From: Brachionus koreanus
Lineage: Eukaryota > Rotifera > Eurotatoria > Ploima > Brachionidae
Reading direction: 5' to 3'
Assembly (NCBI GenBank): GCA_016987375.1
Contig: PJRA01000313.1
Span: 1,835,890 to 1,861,897, forward strand
Length of the DNA stretch: 26,008 nt
Made by a program: the position numbers and the translations under genes
The notes under the pieces: model-generated
What the model saw: the letters and a program-made list of their open reading frames with translations, nothing else
Database searches by the model: none
What the model was told of the DNA's origin: nothing
Shown: one piece after another, positions 10,065 through 19,997 of the stretch
How the letters are laid out: each line of letters begins with the position of its first letter
How positions within the stretch are numbered: the first letter of the stretch is position 1

Positions 10065-11163
10065 ATGCCAATTAATAGCGACATAATTGACAAATTCAAA
10101 TCTTTGGTGCCAAGGATGCACGCCGGCACATACAAAGGACAGGGTGGGAGAATTGGAATAATTGGTGGATCACACGAGTATTCTGGATCGGCTTACATAT
10201 CAGCAATGAGCTCTTTAAAAACAGGTGCTGATTTGTCCTATATTTTGACCACGCATGAAGCTTCTTCCATTATAAAAACCTATTCGCCAGATCTTGTGGT
10301 CTTGCCTGTTCTGTAAATTTTATTTAAATCCTAGTCAACTTTGTGTTTAGATTTCTTCCTTTCTTCAAAAAAGTGATGACATAAATTATGATGTAAAAAT
10401 TGATAAATGGATGACTAAATTTCATTCGGTCATAATTGGTCCAGGTCTTGGACGAACTAATGAAGCCAGAAATTACATTAAAATCGCTTTGAAACATGCC
10501 CAAACTCATCAAATTCCAATTGTCATAGACTCTGATTGTTTGTATTTATTAGCTGAAGATATTTCATTAATTCAAGGTTACAAAAAATGTATTTTGACCC
10601 CAAATTTTAAGGAGTTTAAACGCTTATTTGAAAATGCAGTCAGTTAATTTCATTTTTGGTTTTATTTTAGTTTTCTAAAAAAATTAAGATAATTTTAATT
10701 TAAGTTTGCAAATGAAGAATACAATGAAATTGAAATTTTTAGCTCAATTGAATCTCAGTGTGAGGCTGTAAGACGTTTGGCAGAAAATTTAGGCTATTTG
10801 ACTATTTTAAAAAAAGGAAAAATTGATATAATATCGGATGGAAATTTAATGGTTTATAACGAAGTTCAAGGAAGTTTGAAAAGATGTGGTGGAGTGGGAG
10901 ACTTAATGACCGGAACTTTAAGCCTTTTTTTGTACTGGTGCAATATATCAAGTGTTCATTTTTTTGATAAAATAGAAAACAATAAATCAACTGAATTGGA
11001 ACATCCGAATATAATAGCTGCTTACACTGCTTCTGTGTTTACAAGAAGATGCAGTCAAATGGCCTTTGACAAATTTCATAGATCTGTTATGGCTGCTGAT
11101 ATACTTGCCGAGATTTCCGAATCTTTTTATGATATGTTTGATAAAGACATTTCTAGCTTTTGA
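10065..11163 (+). CDS. NAXD: ATP-dependent (S)-NAD(P)H-hydrate dehydratase, paralogue 2
   Basis: Second tandem copy of the NAD(P)HX repair enzyme. Exons are 10065-10312, 10374-10638 and 10705-11163, giving 323 residues. The first two exons have exactly the same lengths (248 and 265) and intron phases as copy 1, which fixes the weak splice sites: acceptor CAAAAAAG and donor GTCAGT. In exon 1 I count 54 of 83 residues identical to copy 1. The core blocks GQGGRIGIIGGS, SVIIGPGLGRT, CILTPNFKEF and KRCGGVGDLMTG are kept. One notable change is that IDADGL of copy 1 is IDSDCL here. The C-terminal domain has a lysine/asparagine-rich insertion of about ten residues before the conserved HPNIIAAY. The frame is open throughout, so it looks functional. 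A poly(A) hexamer starts at the base after the stop codon. Confidence 0.9.
10313..10373 (+). other. Dehydratase 2 intron 1
   Basis: GTAAAT donor. The acceptor CTTCAAAAAAG is weak, and a better-looking TTGTGTTTAG at 10350 would break the frame. The choice rests on the match to copy 1. Confidence 0.8.
10639..10704 (+). other. Dehydratase 2 intron 2
   Basis: GTCAGT donor, TAATTTAAG acceptor, phase 0, at the same place as in copy 1. Confidence 0.8.
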
Positions 11164-11169
11164 AATAAA
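11164..11169 (+). terminator. AATAAA poly(A) signal, dehydratase 2
   Basis: The hexamer begins at the first base after the TGA stop, implying a very short 3' UTR if it is used. Confidence 0.45.
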
Positions 11170-11801
11170 TTTTGATTATTTAAACTTATATATTCTATTT
11201 TAGCTAAATATTTGATTTAAAAAATTAAACTAAAATGATAGTTTGACCAAAAAAAATTATCATCATAATCATCTTAAATTATTAGCTTATACTCTAATAG
11301 TTATTATCAGAGTTTATTATTATTAAAAAATAAATTCAACTCTGAAATCATCTGCATTTACCATTGAAATTTCATTTAACCCAGCAAAATTTTGAGTTGC
11401 CAATATACATTACTTTACACCTGGATTTATTAAATTCCATACATACTCCAACGTTTCGATCACTCAACCATCTTGTCAATGTCATCTTGAATTAGCATTT
11501 GATCACTTGTAGAAGGACTTCATTTTTTCATCCAACTAAATCGATTCTTAATTTTATTTCTTTTTTAAGTTAATAAATTTCATTCTTTTAATTATAATTA
11601 CAGTGTTGATCTGGCACTAAAGTTTTTGAGTGATTTTTGACCAGTCTTTTAAAATAAAATGATTACTCAGTTTATTAGTAAATTTTTACTGTATTTTTCC
11701 TTTTTTACAAAATTTTACAATTAAAAAATTCGTTGTTTTTAAATCTTCCAAAAATTCTAACAAATTGCTTGAAAATTGGCTTTTTTGGTACTATACGTGA
11801 A

Positions 11802-11829
11802 TTACGTAAATTTTCGGAATTTTACGTAA
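11802..11829. promoter_or_regulatory. Paired TTACGTAA palindromes
   Basis: Two identical 8-base palindromes lie at 11802-11809 and 11822-11829, exactly 20 bases apart, with a nearby TACGTGA at about 11795. TTACGTAA is the classical binding site of PAR-bZIP and NFIL3-type factors. Function here is a guess from sequence and spacing. Confidence 0.3.
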
Positions 11830-12502
11830 AAAACGGTAAAACCCTAGTGTCAAATAGGCACTGTATATTTAAAAATTTAATTTTTTACGTTTTGGTTCTA
11901 TAAAAATATTAAATTTTATTCCAATTTAAGTGGAATTTTGTGTTGTGAGTTTAAATGAGGAAAATTTTGCTAAATGATAAAAATCATTTACTTTTCAAAA
12001 GATTAATAAGCTTTTCCAATATTACCAATATTTATTAAGAATAAATTTGTCCTATGAGATATTTCATTTTAATCAGCTTGTTCAGTTTATTCAAATAGTT
12101 AAGTAGTTAAGTAAAATCTATTTCTCTTTGTAAATAGATTTTTTAAAAACTGCTTAAGTAAAGAAAAAAAAAATTTTCCTTAAAATTTTTATTTATTTGT
12201 TTACAAAAAAAAATTAGAAAAAGTTAAAGTTTTCAACAAAAAATAATCGTCTACTGCAATATTTTTATGAGAATTTTTTCAGATATGCAAGAAAAAATAA
12301 ATATTGCTTTAATTTTTTCAAAAAAAAAAAACCAAAAAAATTGAATAAATTTATTATTTCACAAGCAAAATAAATCAAATCTGCCTAAAATTAAACTTAG
12401 ATTTTTGTATTTGTTCACGTGTACTTAAAACAAAAATCAATTAAAATTTTAAAATTATTTAATAATTTATTTGATTCTTTAACTAGAAAATCGAGAATTA
12501 AA

Positions 12503-13097
12503 ATGGCATCAGCGGCAACCGACCCAATTAACGATTCTGTAGTTTTTTTAATTTTTAAAATAGAATAAAAATTTTTTTTACTAATTTCATTAAAGGAAAA
12601 TATCAAGGAAATATCCAAGATGGCTAATGAATATGGCTCTGAGTTTGTCAATAAATTTTACTCTTCACTGGATAATAAACGCCATGTTAAAGATTAACTT
12701 TCAAAGACTAGCAAACCATTTAATTTGATTTTTTAATAGGAATTAGGAAAATACTATGCAGATGACGCAAAAATTATATGGAATGGCAACGAAATCGATA
12801 TTCAAAACAGGCAAAATTTTCAAGTCGAGCTTCCTGATTGCACGCACAGCATCGAATGCTTTGACGTCCATCCAATTTTTAGTAATAATTGAATTTAATC
12901 AAAAGTCAATTAAAATTCATCTAAATTTTGTTCAAGGTGAGTTTAATCAAACAGGCCATTACATGATACTTGTAAGTGTTTCCGGATCGGTTAGATACAA
13001 AGGACATGAGCTCAAGTTGTTCTATCAAAATTTTATGCTCAAAGCTATTGAGACTAAGTGGAAAATTGCTAGCGATTGCTATAGATTTGCTGAATGA
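12503..13097 (+). CDS. NXT1: NTF2-related mRNA export protein NXT/p15
   Basis: Small NTF2-fold partner of the mRNA export receptor NXF1. The heterodimer carries mRNPs through nuclear pores. Exons are 12503-12538, 12596-12685, 12740-12881 and 12937-13097, joined by 54-57-base GT-AG introns, giving 142 residues (the human protein has 140). Characteristic stretches are FVNKFYSSLDNKR, the conserved IIWNGN, LVSVSGSVRYKGHE, FYQNFMLKA and the C-terminal WKIASDCYRFAE. Exon phases close without a shift. The start is the only ATG in frame before the conserved region, and its 36-base exon 1 encodes MASAATDPINDS. Whether it equals vertebrate NXT1 or NXT2 cannot be decided, since these arose by vertebrate duplication. 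A poly(A) signal lies at 13143. Confidence 0.92.
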
Positions 13098-13142
13098 ATT
13101 TTTTTTTTTATTTCTAAAAAAGTCAAATGACATTTTTTTTGT

Positions 13143-13148
13143 AATAAA
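13143..13148 (+). terminator. AATAAA poly(A) signal, NXT gene
   Basis: Canonical hexamer 46 bases after the stop codon, preceded by a T-rich tract. Confidence 0.6.
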
Positions 13149-13558
13149 ATGTTAAATAATATGCATTGAAAGGAAGTATTTTTTTTTTTCATGATTTTTA
13201 TTTTTTATCGAAACATCTAATTAAAATTCTGAATCCAGGTAAAATTTATTTAACAAAAAAAGCAATATTTTTTATAATATATATAAGAATAAAAAAAAAG
13301 CATAAAATTCATTATTTTGGAGAAAAAATTCAATTTTTTTTAATAGCTATAAAAGTCAATCAAGTTAATTACTTGAATATGCTGTTATTGTATTTTGATT
13401 ACAAATAGAAAATTAGATTTAGAAAATTAAATAGATACAAAAGATGAAAAAGTGTATACAAAAATACATTGTTTCCAATCCATTGAATTAGTTTAAAATC
13501 GATTAAATTAAGATTTAATAAAATAGAAAAGAAAAAAATTTATATATTTAGAACAAAT
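13149..13558. other. Convergent intergenic spacer
   Basis: AT-rich sequence between the 3' ends of the NXT gene and the unrecognised minus-strand gene. An 80-codon open frame at 13166-13408 begins in TG context without an upstream signal and is rich in Lys, Phe and Ile. It looks like AT-rich chance sequence. Confidence 0.5.
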
Positions 13559-13564
13559 TTTATT
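13559..13564 (-). terminator. AATAAA poly(A) signal for the gene at 13569-14149
   Basis: TTTATT on the plus strand, reading AATAAA on the minus strand five bases after the TAG stop. Confidence 0.45.
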
Positions 13565-13568
13565 AAAA

Positions 13569-14149
13569 CTAATCATTAGAGTTAATATTTAAATTGGCGG
13601 AATTCATCAACAAATTGGCCTCGCTATTGTTCGGATTCGAACTCGAAACCGAATTGTTCGCCTTGAGAGCATTAGTCGAATTGTTAGATTTTTTTTTGGA
13701 TATGCGTCTTTTGCGTTCCCATTCAACAGTTTCCATTTGCAGACGTTGCATCTGAGATACTCGATTCAAAAAATCCAAATTGCTGTAATTTAGAAATGCG
13801 TCCGCATAGTCAAATCTAACTAAAAGAAAATAGCATTCAATTAATTTACGGTTGAGAAAATGCAGCCGGTCAATTTACCTGCTAGCTGATAGTCAGACGA
13901 ATACTTTTTGTTTGCGTTCGAAGATGGCATGTTTTTGATCATTGACGGCAGATAGCTCTGCGATTGAGTCGAACCGGAATAATTGTACGAGTTAACAGAT
14001 ATGTTCGATGAGCTGAAATTTCCCATTGACTTGGGCACTTTTCGATTGCTATTGCTGCTCATGCCAACCCCATTTAAATTATTACTCATAAATCGATTCG
14101 ATTGAGACACAGCTTTTATCAAAAGAGAATTGTTGTTCTGTATTGACAT
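13569..14149 (-). CDS. Unrecognised Ser/Asn-rich protein with a basic helix
   Basis: Two exons, 13879-14149 and 13569-13819, joined by a 59-base intron (GTAAAT...TTCTTTTAG) with the frame kept, giving 173 residues. An in-frame TAA upstream of the ATG supports the start. Residues 1-80 are rich in Ser and Asn and look disordered. Across the splice junction comes a more ordered part: SSDYQLAVRFDYADAFLNYS, then LDFLNRVSQMQRLQMETVEW and ERKRRISKKK, which looks like an amphipathic helix ending in a basic patch that could be a nuclear localisation signal. The tail is again Asn/Ser-rich. I do not recognise the family. Higher G+C than the flanks, proper splice sites and a poly(A) hexamer support a real gene. 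Most residues worth searching are 75-130. Confidence 0.75.
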
Positions 14150-16322
14150 GGTATCATATTAATCTAAATGTAAGGTAAGCTTTTTTATTTTAGATTTTAA
14201 TTTTAGACACAGCTAAGAAGCCGAACAAAACCAAATAGCGTAAATTTAAAAATTTATTTTTCTATTTTTTAATATTAAAATCAATTTGGCTTCAGAGCAA
14301 AAATTAAAATTTCTAATTTTTAAAATATAAAAAATTCATCACTGCCACAGGGATAAAAGGTACTTTAGAATAGCCATGGGGCTGTTATAAACACATTTAC
14401 TATACTCTTTATATATCTCTAAGCTACAAAGTTTTGTTAATTTTTTGGTTGATTATGAAAAATGCTTGCTTAAATTTAGAGAAAAAAAAACGAAAATTAT
14501 TATTTGAAGTAAAGCGGAAAGCCTTGTCAATGCTATAAAAATGTTAGCTATTTGATGCTTACTTGAGAGCAGTTCGAAAGCAGTTCTTGAAATTCAAGTG
14601 AGGCTTCTGCTAGTTTTAAGAGAGTCTGGTCATTTCAAAACAAAAAAAAGCTAAAAATTGGTAAGAATAAAATTAAAAACAAAAACGAACGCTTTGAGTA
14701 AAATTTATTTATTAATTAAGTTTAGTAGGTTTTTATTAGAGCCTTAAAGTAACAGATGACACAGTCTTGAAGATACTTTATGTTAGCTATTTGGTCTACC
14801 TGTGATGTGAGAATTATTAGACATGCAATTTTTTTTAAATACTATTAAGCTGCTAATTTAAGCAAATTTTTTCTTTCTACGTACTATTTTTTATTTTATT
14901 TTTATTTTTTCAATTTTGCTAAAAATTAATTCTCAATTTTAAATTTAATTTATTCAAATTGCCATAGTTTCGAGTCAGATTGTTGAGCTTGTTGAAAAAT
15001 TTTCCATTTGAGAGATGAAATATCAGAAAACAAATTAAAGTTAAAGAAATTATTTTTGAGAAAAGAAAAACTTGAAAAAATAAAGCCACGTTTCCTCAAA
15101 TATATAAGCATAAATAATAGCCTTATATTTTGGATCGATACTTAAAACTTCTAATCAAAAAAAAGAAAAAAAAAATTAAATTTTAGTTGTTGTTGTTGTT
15201 GTTTATCTCGGCTCGGTCTGACTTTTTACGGTCACTTCGAATTAATTAACTCTTTTATCTATTTTAATTTGTTTTGTTTTTTTTTTCAAAAATGCACCAC
15301 AACAAATGCCTAGCGATCTAAATGAGCTTTTATATTTTTGCTTTTAGCTTGTGCTGATAACTGGCAATCAAACTAAATTTAAAATTTAATTTTGAATAAA
15401 AAAATTTAACTTGTTTTAGTAAAAAAAAAAAATATTTTTTTTTCTCTTTGAATAATTTGAAAATTGTTAGGTTGTAAATCAATAAAAGTGCTTGACTCTC
15501 ATTTTGAATAGAGTTTATGATTTTAGTTGTATGTATTGGCGGGTCAGGAGGCCAAAAACATCGAAACTAGTTCACTGAGTTAAGTGTTTTTTTTCCTTCT
15601 TGAAGTATAAAAATTGTTTTAATTGTTTATTTCCATTTTGTTGAGCCAATAAATTAATAATTTGCCTGCATTGAAAAAAAATTCTCTCCTAGTTATTTGA
15701 TTTTTGAATAAATTAAGACAATTTTTGTTCAAATATTCTAAGAGTAGCAAATTTTGGATCAGGACATCAGTTTTTGGTTATTATTAATAAAAAACAAGAT
15801 TTAGAAATCTAGAAATCTAAATCGAGGCATATTTTGCTAATGCATACTCGACTCTAAACTAAAGCTATATGTTATGTGTGAGTTTAATTTTATTTAAAAA
15901 ATAAAAAAAAAAAGTTTAACAAAATTTAAGAATTTTTAAACTGATTGGCTCGGTCGGGTAGAATTCGGCAATTCAATGCACACTTTACCACACCAATAAA
16001 AACTAAACTTTTCTCTCAAATTTAAATAAACAATTTTTCATTAATTTTTTTTTCTCTTTTTATTTCAAAATTTTATTTTTTTTTTTATTTTCTAGAATAG
16101 AAATTGTTGATTTTTAGTTCATTTTTAAATAAGTAAATAAGATGAGTGCTCGATAAAATCAGCTGATGATGAATTAAAACTTTTTGAACTAAATATCGAT
16201 CGACAAATGTAGCGACCTGGTTTAAATTTCATTAGAGTCTGAATTAATTTTAATTTTTTTTTTTTTTTTTTGGTGAGAGAAAAAAGTGCACACAAAATTT
16301 TTGGACTCTTAAATAAATAAAT
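14150..16322. other. Gene-poor spacer
   Basis: No exon recognised. It has a TTG microsatellite at 15186-15203, long poly-T and poly-A runs (for example near 16259-16271) and a 13-base direct repeat TGTTAGCTATTTG near 14543 and 14781. It probably contains the promoter of the minus-strand gene that starts at 14149. Confidence 0.5.
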
Positions 16323-16328
16323 TTTATT
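16323..16328 (-). terminator. AATAAA poly(A) signal, WIPI gene
   Basis: TTTATT on the plus strand, about 130 bases past the stop codon of the minus-strand WIPI gene. Confidence 0.45.
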
Positions 16329-16458
16329 TTAAACCGGTTAAAATCGAATGCAAAGTTTTTTGTTTGATTTTTGTTTAGAAAAAATTTACAATAATGGGTC
16401 TATTGATTAAGTGCTTGTGGCATAACAATCGACTCTTTAACAAATTAGTTAATCTCAA

Positions 16459-18488
16459 TCATCTTGAGCCAAGCTCCAAAAATTTAGTGCAGCTCTCCAA
16501 TTGACAGCTTTTAGTGTCATTTGCATTGTCAAGCAAATATTTGTAGTAGGTTCCGTCAGAGCACAGGGCTAAAATTTAAAATATAAGCAAAAAAATGCAT
16601 AGATGGGGCCAATTGGACCGTAGTGAGTAAATTGGCAAGCTAGTCAAGTGTAGCGAGAGCAATCTGGCGCGTTCGAGTCAATTATAAAGTAAAATAAGTA
16701 TGATTTGTCGACTTTACCTATTATTGAATGCTGGTCCAAATTTTGGGAGAACGCGCATATAAATTTACTATGATTGTTTACTTCGAATTTAAACGAGCTC
16801 CATTTGGATTGAAAATACTTTGGTAGAAAAGTGGCATTTGCCAATCTTGCAAATAAATAATTAGATTAGTGCATAAATTAGCATTTAAATTCTCTTCATA
16901 GAAATAAATCGATTAGGAGAAATAAAATTCGCTATTTTTGAAAAAAAAATAATTAAAAGTTTGCATTATTATGAAGAGAATTGCGAATATGAAGTAATAT
17001 CAAGTAAGTGCTTACGATGAGCGGCTATTTTTTTCAGGCGAATCAAGCATGAACACGTGCACTGTTCCATGGTCGCTCGACACGCACAACTTGCTTGCTT
17101 GTTTATTAAAATTTATACTTTTTTTATATAGTTTTTTTACATTTTAAATGAGAACATTGTAATCAATTTTATGCAATACGTACCAGAAAATGTGAGCACT
17201 GTTGGCGCCTCTTCTCAATTCGTGCAGTAAAGTTCCGCCCTCGGTCTCAAATACGCGAATCAGCGTGCCCTAGCCAAACAAAAAAGTAAAAAAAAGTGAG
17301 CCAAGTGAATGGAGGAGCATGGTCCTAGGCAAGTGTACCTTTGTCGAGGCGGTGGCCAATTTGGTGCCATCGTTGCTCATGGCCATACAGCTGACCGGGT
17401 TGTCATGGGCCTCTATTTTGACGGACGGCTTTTCTGTGTTGAACAAGTCGACTTTTTCGACCCAGCCCGGCTTTTTGTCGCTGGGATAGGCCAGATACGA
17501 GTTGGTGCTGTGCGAGCACAGACAGCACAGACCGCCCGGATTCGCGTACGTGTCAAACACATGCATGAACTGAGGCGTTTGACTAAATGAGTATACTTTG
17601 ATAAATTTTTCGAACACAACCGCTATCCTTTTTCATTCAAGATGAAACAAAATTTAGGCAAGCAAAAAAAAATAAAACAGAGCAAAAAAAAGTGAATTTT
17701 TAATTTTTTTCCTATTGATATTCAAATAGATGCAAAATTATGCGCTTGTTGGGAATTAGTCATGCGAAAAATTTATGACCATAGCACACAAAGACCATTG
17801 ATATCAATACATTATCTGGAAAATAAATGTGTCAAAAAAATTTACCTGTCTCTGCGAAGTTTAATCGAGAGCACTTCAATTTTAAATTCGAGCGAAATGG
17901 CAACTTTTTTTTGATAGTCGTCCCATACAATCGCTTTTTAGATAATATAATTATTAGTTAAACAATATATAGAGTTTAAAGGCAACAAAAAATTGACTAG
18001 AAATGCACCTTTGTTTCGTGGGTATTTTGGATTTTTGCCACCACCAACTATGCCTACATAGTTACATCGGTAGAGCATTTCTACGTGCTTAACACCACCA
18101 CCATCTAAAAGAATAAGCTGAGAATTTCTGAATTTTTAAAAAATTTTTTTTTTTTTTTTGACAGGTTTTAACAAAAAAATGCTTTCAACATAATTGAAAA
18201 CACAAATTTTAAAAATCGATTCATGCACAAAAATATTTTAATTTTTTTTTGTTTGGATTTAAAAAGATAAAGAACAAAAATTCACATCTAAAACACACAA
18301 GTAGAAACTATACCTTCTCTAGCATTTTCTTTTAGAGGATCTGTGTTATAAATGCGATAACCTTCTTCCAGGCCGCACATAAAACATTCTTAAGCAAAAC
18401 ATTAAACTTGACTATTGAAATCAATGTCAACTCGACACTCACCTGAGTCTTGATTGAAACCGATGAACAATATTCCGTCATTAGCCAT
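16459..18488 (-). CDS. WDR45B: PROPPIN beta-propeller protein, WIPI3/WDR45B type
   Basis: Seven-bladed WD40 protein that binds PI3P/PI(3,5)P2 on autophagic membranes. Nine minus-strand exons: 18443-18488, 18314-18388, 18009-18104, 17846-17933, 17339-17627, 17184-17269, 17016-17117, 16718-16845 and 16459-16568. All introns are GT-AG and in frame, giving 339 residues (human WDR45B has 344). Diagnostic pieces are [94 protein letters not shown] followed by Gly, [12 protein letters not shown] and [12 protein letters not shown]. The LRRG loop is this family's version of the lipid-binding FRRG motif. The wording in blades 1-3 fits WIPI3 better than WIPI4. Upstream of the ATG lies AT-rich sequence shared with the divergent nuclear receptor gene. 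Confidence 0.93.
16569..16717 (-). other. WIPI intron 8 with a GC-richer block
   Basis: A GTAAAG...TTTTAG intron of 149 bases. About 80 bases inside it (near 16601-16680) are close to 50% G+C, unlike the other introns, and include a GTTCGAGTC string resembling a tRNA B box. I cannot fold it into a tRNA. Confidence 0.6.
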
Positions 18489-19658
18489 TTTATTTAACTC
18501 AATCTATTTCTCCTCTTTATGAAAGACTAAGTCATGTGTTTTTTTTTTCTCTTTTTCTAATATTTAATTTTTCTTAGAGCTATATGCTCTACACGTATGT
18601 CTAGTTGATTTTTGAATTTTTTTTTTAGATTTATGTTCGTGCAAATATAAAGCCGCACTTCAAGTTTAAATTTAAATAATTTATGTTTTTTTTTTAATAT
18701 TTCTATTTTTGGATTTGGTACCGGGCACCTAGCGCCGCTCCCATTCCTCAATCACTTATGAAAGCATAATCATTTGAAATTTGTTCTTTCAAAGATGTCG
18801 AAATAATTCGATTCAATTCCGCACCCTTGCTCTCAATTGTTCTCTCGCTCTTTTTGCTAATCACCAAATTATTCCATTATTTTAGCATTTGCTTCTACAC
18901 GTACTTAATTATATAAGAACGCAAAAAATGCAACTAAATTTAACATTTTTATTACGACAAGCATTAAGCAAGCAAATGAGCTTGCTACCTATCAACCAAT
19001 AGTATAACAACCAAAGAGTTAAAAAAAAATTTTTTTTCTCTTTTTGTTTAGAGAAAATTTATAATAGAGAAAAAAATTTAATTTTAGTTAGTTTTATGCT
19101 CTCACTCATTTTTTTTTGTTGTTAATTTATTTAACACGCTTATGATGGTAAAAATTTACTTTATAGACTAGAGCTTTAAGTAGAAAAAGAAAATAAATGA
19201 TGATAATAAAAAGAAAGTGTGTGGCAGCCGCAGTTAGCCGCACCGCTAGGTCGGACTAGCTAGCATCGATCGGGCACCGCGGATAGAACAAAATACGAGT
19301 TCACTCAAAACGAGAACTCGAGTCCGAAAACAGAGATAATTATAATCTTGGCCGATAGCAGCCCTAAAATGCACTCTTAACCAAAGTGAACACACAAAAA
19401 ATGTACTTTAATCACTGTATTTATATTTGAGAACATTTTCAATTATTCGAGTGCATTTTAGAAACTAATAAAGAATAGAAAAAAAAAATGAAAAAAAAAA
19501 AAACTAACTAAAAAGAATAAAAATAATTTTTTTTCCAGACTTTTTTATTTTATTACTAATAAGAAAAAAATTTTTTTATTTTTTTTTATTTTGTTTTTCA
19601 AGCAAAATAGTCTAAAATAGCATAAATGTTAAAAATTAACAATTATTTAGATAAATAA
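18489..19658. promoter_or_regulatory. Divergent intergenic region, WIPI and nuclear receptor
   Basis: The 1170 bases separate two genes reading outward. Most are AT-rich, but 19220-19330 is GC-richer with clustered CpG and probably marks the promoter or a 5' UTR exon of the receptor gene. Two acceptor-like tracts, TTTTTTTTCCAG ending at 19538 and TTGTTTTTCAAG ending at 19602, precede the receptor ATG and suggest a spliced 5' UTR. All of this is inferred. Confidence 0.45.
19296..19320. promoter_or_regulatory. Inverted repeat containing receptor-type half-sites
   Basis: CGAGTTC (19296-19302) and GAACTCG (19314-19320) are perfect reverse complements around 11 bases. The left arm overlaps AGTTCA, the half-site favoured by VDR/HR96-type receptors, and a further GTGAAC lies near 19387. 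It sits in the putative promoter of a nuclear receptor gene. Confidence 0.3.
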
Positions 19659-19961
19659 ATGCCTAAATCGGCTAATTACACTATGATTAATCAAGGTCAA
19701 GGTCGTTATTCGGCCCTGGGCCAGTCGTCGGCGCGCGCCAACTTCAAGCTCGACACGAACAACAACAACCACAACAGCAACGCCATGTTCGGCAAACCGA
19801 TGCAAATGAACAGCTCGCTCGGCGGCGTCATAAACACGTTCATAAACTCGTCGCTGCAAGGCCAAGGCGGAAACGCGGCTAGCACAGCGGCGGCCGCAGC
19901 GGCCACTGCCTATCTGCTTAACAACTCGGCCGGCGCCAATCTCATCCTCGCCAATCTCAAT

Positions 19962-19997
<36 letters not shown>

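Larger units (their letters stand above)
11164..12502. other. Spacer between dehydratase 2 and the NXT gene
   Basis: No gene seen. It contains a small cluster of ACGT-core sites at 11795-11829 (see the separate entry) and, at 12471-12486, a TTCTTTAACTAG tract that looks like a 3' splice site 16 bases before the NXT start codon. Confidence 0.5.

Noticed and set aside
16655..16680. tRNA B-box-like GTTCGAGTC
   Set aside because: The flanking bases do not pair into a T-arm, and no acceptor stem or A box with proper spacing was found.
18557..18751. 64-codon minus-strand open frame upstream of the WIPI gene
   Set aside because: No motif, Lys/Phe-rich, and it lies in the putative promoter and 5' UTR region.
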